This document shows, one piece after another, positions 1 to 3,809 of a DNA stretch of 5,046 nucleotides. The translations under genes were made by a program, and so were the position numbers. The notes under the pieces were generated by a model that did not search any database, was not told the DNA's origin, and saw nothing but the letters and a program-made list of their open reading frames with translations. Origin of the DNA: Solobacterium sp. UBA1789 (GTDB lineage Bacteria > Bacillota_I > Bacilli_A > Erysipelotrichales > Erysipelotrichaceae). Where the stretch lies: NCBI GenBank assembly GCA_002314515.1, contig DCGB01000006.1, forward strand, positions 2,699 through 7,744, read 5' to 3'. Position 1 is the first letter of the stretch, and every line of letters begins with the position of its first letter.

Positions 1-440
1 ACAGTAATAAAAATACCATAGACATCCCTGGAAGAAGGTTCTTCCATAAACTTCAACAACATATTTAAAACCTTATCTGTTGAATTGTTGATATTAGCCA
101 GAATATAAACCTTTTTACCACCAGCCTCCAAAGCCGTCTTGGAAAATTCTTCCATGATATGTTCAATATCATCTTTTTTAATCAATGACTCATAACCATC
201 AACATAAATCAGATCATAATAATTATTATTTCGAATACGATTACAGGTCTGACACTCTTCACAGGCAAAATCATGGCGATTTTCAATAATGCTTTGGGCC
301 AGAAGAAAAGCTGCCTCTATCTTCAAGACATCTTTTTCCCCTGCAAGTAAATATGTATGTGAAAGATGCCCATTCCGCAAATCATTTTTTAGACTTGCAT
401 AAACAAGCGGCTCTCTTTTTTCCAGAAGCTCAGCGATCAT
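1..440 (-). CDS. holB: DNA polymerase III delta prime subunit, N-terminal part (cut by left edge)
   Basis: Clamp-loader subunit of the replicative polymerase; it helps load the beta sliding clamp in the cytoplasm. I translated 146 codons from an ATG at 440. Seen: the RarA/DnaX-like opening NGHLSHTYLLAGEKD (residues 23-37), a zinc-ribbon remnant with Cys60, Cys63 and Cys66, and the clamp-loader signature LNMLLKFMEEP (125-135). The P-loop position reads AGEKDVLKIE instead of GxxGxGKT, as expected for delta prime, which does not bind ATP; this separates it from DnaX. The first zinc ligand, normally Cys, appears to be Ile51. The start overlaps the end of tmk by 11 bases and has AGGAT about 7-8 bases upstream, so the two are probably translationally coupled. 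In Bacillus, yaaQ and yaaR lie between tmk and holB; here they are absent. The C-terminal half is outside the window. Confidence 0.93.
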   Translation of the reverse strand, partial: MIAELLEKREPLVYASLKNDLRNGHLSHTYLLAGEKDVLKIEAAFLLAQSIIENRHDFACEECQTCNRIRNNNYYDLIYVDGYESLIKKDDIEHIMEEFSKTALEAGGKKVYILANINNSTDKVLNMLLKFMEEPSSRDVYGIFIT

Positions 441-1059
441 TCAAAAGATCCTGTATTATCTTAAGACTTTCTTCAACAACTTCATCAATAGACCTGGTCG
501 CATCAATAATGGCAATACGCTGCTTAAACATCTTTAATACCGCCTTATAGCCTTCAACTACCCGCTGATGAAAAGCCAGTGATTCTTCATCAAGTCTGTC
601 CTTTTCAGCCCGATCTTTAATTCTGGCCAAACCGGTTTCCTCATCGACATCAAGATAAATAGTCTTATCAGGATAGGTATTATCAATCGCAAATTCATTG
701 ATTTTTATGACATCTTCAGCACCTAAACCGCGGCCAAAGCCCTGGTAGGCAATAGAAGAATCCAGGAAACGTTCACAGATAACAACCTTACCCTTTTCAA
801 CAGCTGGATAAACCTTTTCAACCAGATGCTGACGACGGGAAGCTGCATATAATAAGGCCTCAGTCTTGGCATCCATTGCCGTATTCTTTGGATCTAAAAT
901 GACCTTACGAATCTGTTCAGCAATATCAATGCCACCAGGTTCACGGGTATGAACAACCTCATAACCCTTTTCACTCAATTTCTGGCAGACAATTGTTGCT
1001 ACCGTTGTTTTACCGGATCCATCCGGTCCTTCAAATGTAATAAACAAGCCCTTTTTCAT
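430..1059 (-). CDS. tmk: Thymidylate kinase (dTMP kinase)
   Basis: Phosphorylates dTMP to dTDP with ATP, an essential step in dTTP synthesis in the cytoplasm. The 209 residues match the family's usual length. Seen in order: P-loop GPDGSGKT (11-18), TREPGG (38-43), the substrate-binding block CERFLDSSIAYQGFGRGLG (95-113), and a lid region around RAEKDRLDEES (150-160) followed by FHQRVVEGYK. The DRx motif reads ERF with Glu96, a substitution I recall from other Gram-positive enzymes, so I do not treat it as a defect. The ATG overlaps the upstream stop by one base in a TAATG junction, which indicates translational coupling. GGAG lies about 11 bases upstream, a rather long spacing. The next gene, holB, starts inside the last codons. 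Identification is secure. Confidence 0.98.
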   Translation of the reverse strand: MKKGLFITFEGPDGSGKTTVATIVCQKLSEKGYEVVHTREPGGIDIAEQIRKVILDPKNTAMDAKTEALLYAASRRQHLVEKVYPAVEKGKVVICERFLDSSIAYQGFGRGLGAEDVIKINEFAIDNTYPDKTIYLDVDEETGLARIKDRAEKDRLDEESLAFHQRVVEGYKAVLKMFKQRIAIIDATRSIDEVVEESLKIIQDLLNDR

Positions 1060-1370
1060 TAGTTCATACGCTCCGGTTTCGGTTTAAAAGTCTGATCAAA
1101 AATATCCATCAGCTGCTTTTTGATCTTCTCATAATCTTCATAGGAAAGCTCCATGTCATCTTTATTCAGCACCTTAATCTGCGGCTCAACCCGAATATAA
1201 TTGCCACCCTGGCAGATCTGGGCATATTGCAGATATTTATCATAGGCCGCCGTTTTCATAATGACATAAAGCTGATCATCACCATCATTTACTTCCAGAA
1301 CATCATCTTCACCTAAAGAATTCAGTTCTGTTTCGATATCTTTTAATTTATTAATATCTATTTTCACCAT
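1059..1370 (-). CDS. Small conserved-looking hypothetical protein (103 aa)
   Basis: I do not recognise the family with certainty. It is an acidic, soluble 103-residue protein with no signal peptide and no membrane segment. Residues 5-48 follow a pattern of helix, short strand, turn, strand, helix (INKLKDIETELNSL, then DDVLEVNDGDDQLYVIMKT, then AAYDKYLQY). This recalls the N-terminal domain of Phd/YefM-type antitoxins, but no toxin gene is adjacent and the C-terminus (FDQTFKPKPERMN) is not typical, so this is a weak inference. The ATG lies 7 bases after the queT stop. SD complementarity is poor: GGGG sits about 13 bases away and only GGA is close. The stop overlaps the tmk start (TAATG), so the gene is likely co-expressed with tmk. 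Its placement in a tight housekeeping cluster argues that it is real. Confidence 0.8.
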   Translation of the reverse strand: MVKIDINKLKDIETELNSLGEDDVLEVNDGDDQLYVIMKTAAYDKYLQYAQICQGGNYIRVEPQIKVLNKDDMELSYEDYEKIKKQLMDIFDQTFKPKPERMN

Positions 1371-1376
1371 AATCCA

Positions 1377-1404
1377 ATTATAACCCCAATAATTTATCCG
1401 ACAA
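1377..1404 (-). promoter_or_regulatory. Candidate internal promoter before the 103-aa gene and tmk
   Basis: On the coding strand a perfect -10 hexamer TATAAT occupies 1382 to 1377. A partial -35, TTGTCG (1404 to 1399), is separated by 16 bases. The predicted start of transcription falls at about 1370, the A of the ATG, so a transcript would be leaderless. Part of the TATAAT is the queT stop codon, so it may be chance. Speculative. Confidence 0.22.
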
Positions 1405-1866
1405 GTTTTTTAAAGGACGATAAAGAAACAGCATCGGTACAAAAACGCTGATTACTTCACCTATAAAAACATAAAAACCATAATAGGCAAACATTGACCA
1501 CTTACTTAAACAGATTGCGTATTCCAAACCGATAAACAAACCATTGACCAAAGCCGGCATCAGTAAAGCCACATAAGGCAGTTTCCGAAAATAATAAAGC
1601 AGAAAACCCGCCAGGAAACTGGCCAAAGGCCCAATTACAAGATCAAGCGCAAACAGGTCCATACCCATAATAAAAGCCAGAAGATTAGATAAAAAACAGC
1701 CCAGAGTCAAGGGTCCGATATATCTTTTGTCAAAAAGACAAAAGCCCATCAGCAGTTCGGAAAAACGCAATTGAATAAAATAAAAGCTCAAAGAACCACC
1801 AACAAGACTTAATACCGTATAAACACTGGCAATCAGAGCCCAAATAACCAGGGACTTGGTTTTCAT
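1378..1866 (-). CDS. queT: QueT-like queuosine precursor transporter (ECF substrate-binding subunit)
   Basis: A small integral membrane protein of 162 residues, made almost entirely of hydrophobic helices. It matches the QueT pattern: first membrane segment (about 6-28), the conserved IQLRFSELL (31-39), GPLTLGCFLSNLLAF (51-65), ALDLVIGPLASFLAGFLL (73-90), PALVNGLFIGLEY (104-116) and GEVISVFVPMLFLY (136-149). QueT proteins are S components of energy-coupling factor transporters. They are assigned to uptake of preQ0/preQ1 for making queuosine in tRNA, and they need the shared EcfA/EcfA'/EcfT module, which is not in this window. The ATG shares an ATGA overlap with the upstream gene. AAGGAG is about 14 bases away and GGAT about 9, so initiation may rely on coupling. 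There is no leader in which a preQ1 riboswitch could fit. Substrate is by family inference. Confidence 0.85.
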   Translation of the reverse strand: MKTKSLVIWALIASVYTVLSLVGGSLSFYFIQLRFSELLMGFCLFDKRYIGPLTLGCFLSNLLAFIMGMDLFALDLVIGPLASFLAGFLLYYFRKLPYVALLMPALVNGLFIGLEYAICLSKWSMFAYYGFYVFIGEVISVFVPMLFLYRPLKNLSDKLLGL

Positions 1867-2663
1867 GACAACAACATCCGCTCCTTATTGCGTCGACACC
1901 AGTTGAAATAATAAGGAACAGAACAGAGCTCATCATAACAGGTATCAAAAGCAAATACGAACATCCGGGCTTCCTCGCTATCAACATTCTCCAGATCCCA
2001 GATATGATCAACATAATCACTGTAAGGAATATGGATAAGCATGTCATTTAATACTTCTTTGGCCTTATCATCTTCATCATTTTTCAACAGAACCTCTATC
2101 AGCAAGAGATATGGCAAGGCATTGGTAAATATCTGATTCAGATATAAGGTATAAAATTCCTCACTATCCTCAAGCACGGCATAAAGATAGGCATAGCGGG
2201 CAACATCAGCCTCTGACATCCTGCCTTTCAACGAAGTAATAGTCTTCATGATTTCCAGTGTCTTGCGCACTGAATGAATATCATTCATATATTGCATATA
2301 AAGATAAATAATCTCAAGATATTCTTTTTTCTGATAATCAGTTAAAGTATCATATTCATCTTTCTGGTCATAAAAAGTCTTAAGCTCATAATAAGCTTCC
2401 TCATCACTTGCTAAGCGATGAGCTATATAGGCTGCTTCCATATTATAAGGATCATACTTGCGGGCTTCTTCAATGCGTTCTTCAAAAGGAACACTTTCTT
2501 CGTCAAATAAAACCTTGATTGCAAGCTGTTCACTTTCATTTCCATCCCGCAGATCATAGTAATTCAGATTTGGCGTCGCAAAATAATCAACAAGAAATTC
2601 TCTTATTTCACTATCATCAAGCGCAAAAGCCTCATCTAAAAATTTATCATAGGAATCAAACAT
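1863..2663 (-). CDS. Acidic helical-repeat (TPR-like) protein of unknown function
   Basis: A 266-residue soluble protein, probably all-helical, with no signal peptide or membrane segment. I count about 59 Asp/Glu against 26 Lys/Arg, giving a strong negative charge, and about 27 Tyr (roughly 10%). Helix pairs with TPR-like spacing are visible at about 61-100 (EERIEEARKYDPYNMEAAYI...), 113-145, 152-180 and 183-212 (LPYLLLIEVLLK...DKAKEVLNDMLIHIP). The segment around 64-80 resembles the A..LDP.N..A pattern of tetratricopeptide repeats, which usually serve as protein-binding scaffolds. The C-terminus carries Cys242, Cys247 and Cys256 with aromatics (YYFNWCRRN). The start overlaps the end of the Nudix gene by 8 bases and has AAGGTGG at good spacing; the stop overlaps the queT start (ATGA). 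Partner and role cannot be read from the sequence. Confidence 0.85.
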   Translation of the reverse strand: MFDSYDKFLDEAFALDDSEIREFLVDYFATPNLNYYDLRDGNESEQLAIKVLFDEESVPFEERIEEARKYDPYNMEAAYIAHRLASDEEAYYELKTFYDQKDEYDTLTDYQKKEYLEIIYLYMQYMNDIHSVRKTLEIMKTITSLKGRMSEADVARYAYLYAVLEDSEEFYTLYLNQIFTNALPYLLLIEVLLKNDEDDKAKEVLNDMLIHIPYSDYVDHIWDLENVDSEEARMFVFAFDTCYDELCSVPYYFNWCRRNKERMLLS

Positions 2664-3186
2664 TTAAACCAGCCACCTTTATTCGATACATTAGAGCCAC
2701 TGTTTTGCCATCATCAATCTGACCATCAATTATCATCTTTTCAATATCGGCATATGAATACTTAAACAAGTCGATACGCTCATTATCATCAAGATGCTGA
2801 CCAACAGCCTCATCTTCTTCACCATAATAGAGATAAATCTTTTCGCTGCAGTAGCCACAGGTTGGAATGATATAGCCAAAAGACTGCAGATTCTTAACAC
2901 TAAAACCAAGTTCCTCCTGGGCTTCTCTTAAGATTGCTTCCTTGGGATCTTCGCCAATCTCAATCTTTCCGGCACAGAATTCCAGCATATCCTTGCCAAC
3001 GGCATAACGATACTGTTTAACCAGATAAAAGTTTCCATCCTTGGCCCTCATGGCAATACAGGCACCGCCATTGTGATAGACAACTTCTCTTTTAGATCTG
3101 CTGCCATCATCCAGTTCAACATCATCCAATACAACACGGATGATCTTGCCATCATAGATGTTTTTACCATCAATTCTTTTTTCCAT
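2656..3186 (-). CDS. Nudix hydrolase, ADP-ribose pyrophosphatase type
   Basis: A 176-residue cytoplasmic hydrolase. The Nudix box is complete: Gly73, Glu79, then REAQEELGF at 87-95, where Arg87, Glu88, Glu91 and Glu92 hold the catalytic metal ions. The N-terminal part (GKIIRVVLDDVELDDGSRSK, then EVVYH) and the length resemble NudF/ADP-ribose pyrophosphatases, which split ADP-ribose into AMP and ribose 5-phosphate. The usual LPAG before the box reads FCAG (Cys71), and the usual SPG after it reads TCG (Cys110), so both family prolines are Cys and exact substrate preference is uncertain. The ATG has a strong GGAGG 6 bases upstream. A terminator-like hairpin separates it from divIC, so it may be partly independent of the upstream genes. 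It overlaps the next gene by 8 bases. Confidence 0.92.
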   Translation of the reverse strand: MEKRIDGKNIYDGKIIRVVLDDVELDDGSRSKREVVYHNGGACIAMRAKDGNFYLVKQYRYAVGKDMLEFCAGKIEIGEDPKEAILREAQEELGFSVKNLQSFGYIIPTCGYCSEKIYLYYGEEDEAVGQHLDDNERIDLFKYSYADIEKMIIDGQIDDGKTVALMYRIKVAGLNV

Positions 3187-3192
3187 TTTATT

Positions 3193-3197
3193 CCTCC
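3193..3197 (-). promoter_or_regulatory. Strong ribosome binding site (GGAGG) of the Nudix gene
   Basis: GGAGG with a 6-base spacer to the ATG at 3186 is the strongest SD site in the window and fixes this start. It abuts the T-rich tail of a terminator-like hairpin. It also lies, with the ATG, in the loop of a short A/T-rich inverted repeat (3176-3182 with 3198-3204). Confidence 0.8.
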
Positions 3198-3225
3198 AAA
3201 AAAGAAAAGCTTCCTAAAGAAGCCT
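3198..3225 (-). terminator. Terminator-like hairpin between divIC and the Nudix gene
   Basis: On the coding strand GCTTC, loop TTTAG, GAAGC forms a perfect 5-bp stem (3223 to 3209). It extends by one G-T and one A-T pair to 3225/3207 and is followed at once by TTTTCTTTTTT (3208 to 3198). This is the layout of an intrinsic terminator, starting at the divIC stop codon. The stem is short and the T run is broken by one C, so partial termination or attenuation is more likely than a full stop. Confidence 0.5.
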
Positions 3226-3538
3226 AATTCTCATCACCAACCAAATAAAACACCTTCTCGTCACCCTTGGAGAACATATATTCGCCACGGGCATAAGTTG
3301 TTACATAATTAGGATCCTCCAGCTTATTGCGCGTAGAGATCAATGTTGCATTCTCATCTTCCAGGGCTATCATTTCCTGTTCAATAGCCTGTGCCTGTTT
3401 TTTCAGTTTGGCAGCTGTATAGACATTTTTACCAACCTTACTCAACACAACTATTGAAGCCGCAATTAAAACGATACAAAATAATTTTGTCAGGATCGTT
3501 CTCTTAAATTTACGCTTGTGTTTTTTTCTGCTTTCCAC
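3224..3538 (-). CDS. divIC: DivIC/FtsB-family septum formation protein
   Basis: Small bitopic membrane protein of the divisome that, in this family, pairs with FtsL and works with DivIB/FtsQ at the septum. From a GTG at 3538 it has 104 residues: a very basic cytoplasmic tail (SRKKHKRKFKRT), one membrane segment (about 15-34), an extracytoplasmic coiled coil (about 38-72) and the family signature LEDPNYVTTYAR (73-84) followed by the GEYMFSKGDEKVFYL end. The start is uncertain because no ATG is in frame near the 5' end. GTG at 3538 is preferred since GAGG lies about 12 bases upstream and there is a 7-base gap after rqcP. A TTG at 3574 would add 12 residues and overlap rqcP by 29 bases without a clear SD; another TTG is at 3559. 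A terminator-like hairpin follows the stop. It could equally be called FtsB-like. Confidence 0.85.
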   Translation of the reverse strand: MESRKKHKRKFKRTILTKLFCIVLIAASIVVLSKVGKNVYTAAKLKKQAQAIEQEMIALEDENATLISTRNKLEDPNYVTTYARGEYMFSKGDEKVFYLVGDEN

Positions 3539-3544
3539 GAAAAC

Positions 3545-3574
3545 ATTATACCTCTTCAAGTTTTCTTTCTTCAA
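3545..3574 (-). promoter_or_regulatory. Candidate internal sigma-A promoter at the rqcP/divIC junction
   Basis: The coding strand shows TTGAAG (3574 to 3569), an 18-base spacer and a perfect TATAAT (3550 to 3545), which fits a vegetative promoter. Transcription would begin near 3538, at or beside the preferred GTG of divIC, so divIC would be leaderless. The same bases encode the end of rqcP, including its stop TAA. Sequence resemblance only. Confidence 0.35.
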
Positions 3575-3809
3575 CTACTTCATACATGCCCAGGGCATCC
3601 TGCTTGGAAGCCTGTTCCTTGACCTCCAATACCCGAATTCTAAACTCCCGATGGCCAAAAATAATCCTGATATCATCATTGATTTTCACCTCACTGGAAG
3701 CCTTTGCCACCTTATTGTTGATGAAAAGGCGACTGTTTTCCGCTAATTCTTTGGCTACGACTCTTCTTTTTAATATTCTTGCCACTTTTAAATATTTATC
3801 AACTCTCAT
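3546..3809 (-). CDS. rqcP: RqcP, S4-domain ribosome quality control protein
   Basis: An 87-residue S4 RNA-binding protein closely resembling Bacillus YabO/RqcP in length and layout. The S4 core covers about residues 1-60: MRVDKYLKVARILKRR (1-16), then AKELAENSRLFINNKVAKAS (19-38) and the strand region VKINDDIRIIFG. The charged tail ends in a YEVVEERKLEEV segment like that of YabO. RqcP acts on obstructed 50S subunits with RqcH, supporting C-terminal alanine tailing of stalled nascent chains; the conserved arginines near 2 and 15-16 lie in the face that family members use to bind 23S rRNA. It is distinct from the longer Hsp15 and RluB-type S4 proteins. The ATG shares an ATGA overlap with the mfd stop, and its own SD is weak, so translation probably depends on ribosomes finishing mfd. 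rqcH is not in the window. Confidence 0.93.
   Translation of the reverse strand: MRVDKYLKVARILKRRVVAKELAENSRLFINNKVAKASSEVKINDDIRIIFGHREFRIRVLEVKEQASKQDALGMYEVVEERKLEEV

Noticed and set aside
353..550. Plus-strand open frame opposite the holB/tmk junction
   Set aside because: Antisense to two secure genes, and its translation resembles nothing known.
430..1059. ERF in place of DRY/DRF in thymidylate kinase as a possible defect
   Set aside because: Glu at this place is, as I recall, found in other Gram-positive thymidylate kinases, and all other motifs are intact.
1730..2047. A 105-codon minus-strand open frame overlapping queT and the repeat-protein gene
   Set aside because: It lies in another frame across two well-supported genes, has a low-complexity hydrophobic and cysteine-rich translation, and lacks a recognisable family pattern.
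2442..2447. Perfect TATAAT on the coding strand within the repeat-protein gene; a similar one at 4044-4049 in mfd
   Set aside because: I did not find a convincing -35 or a nearby gene start, and a few such hexamers are expected by chance in AT-rich DNA of this length.
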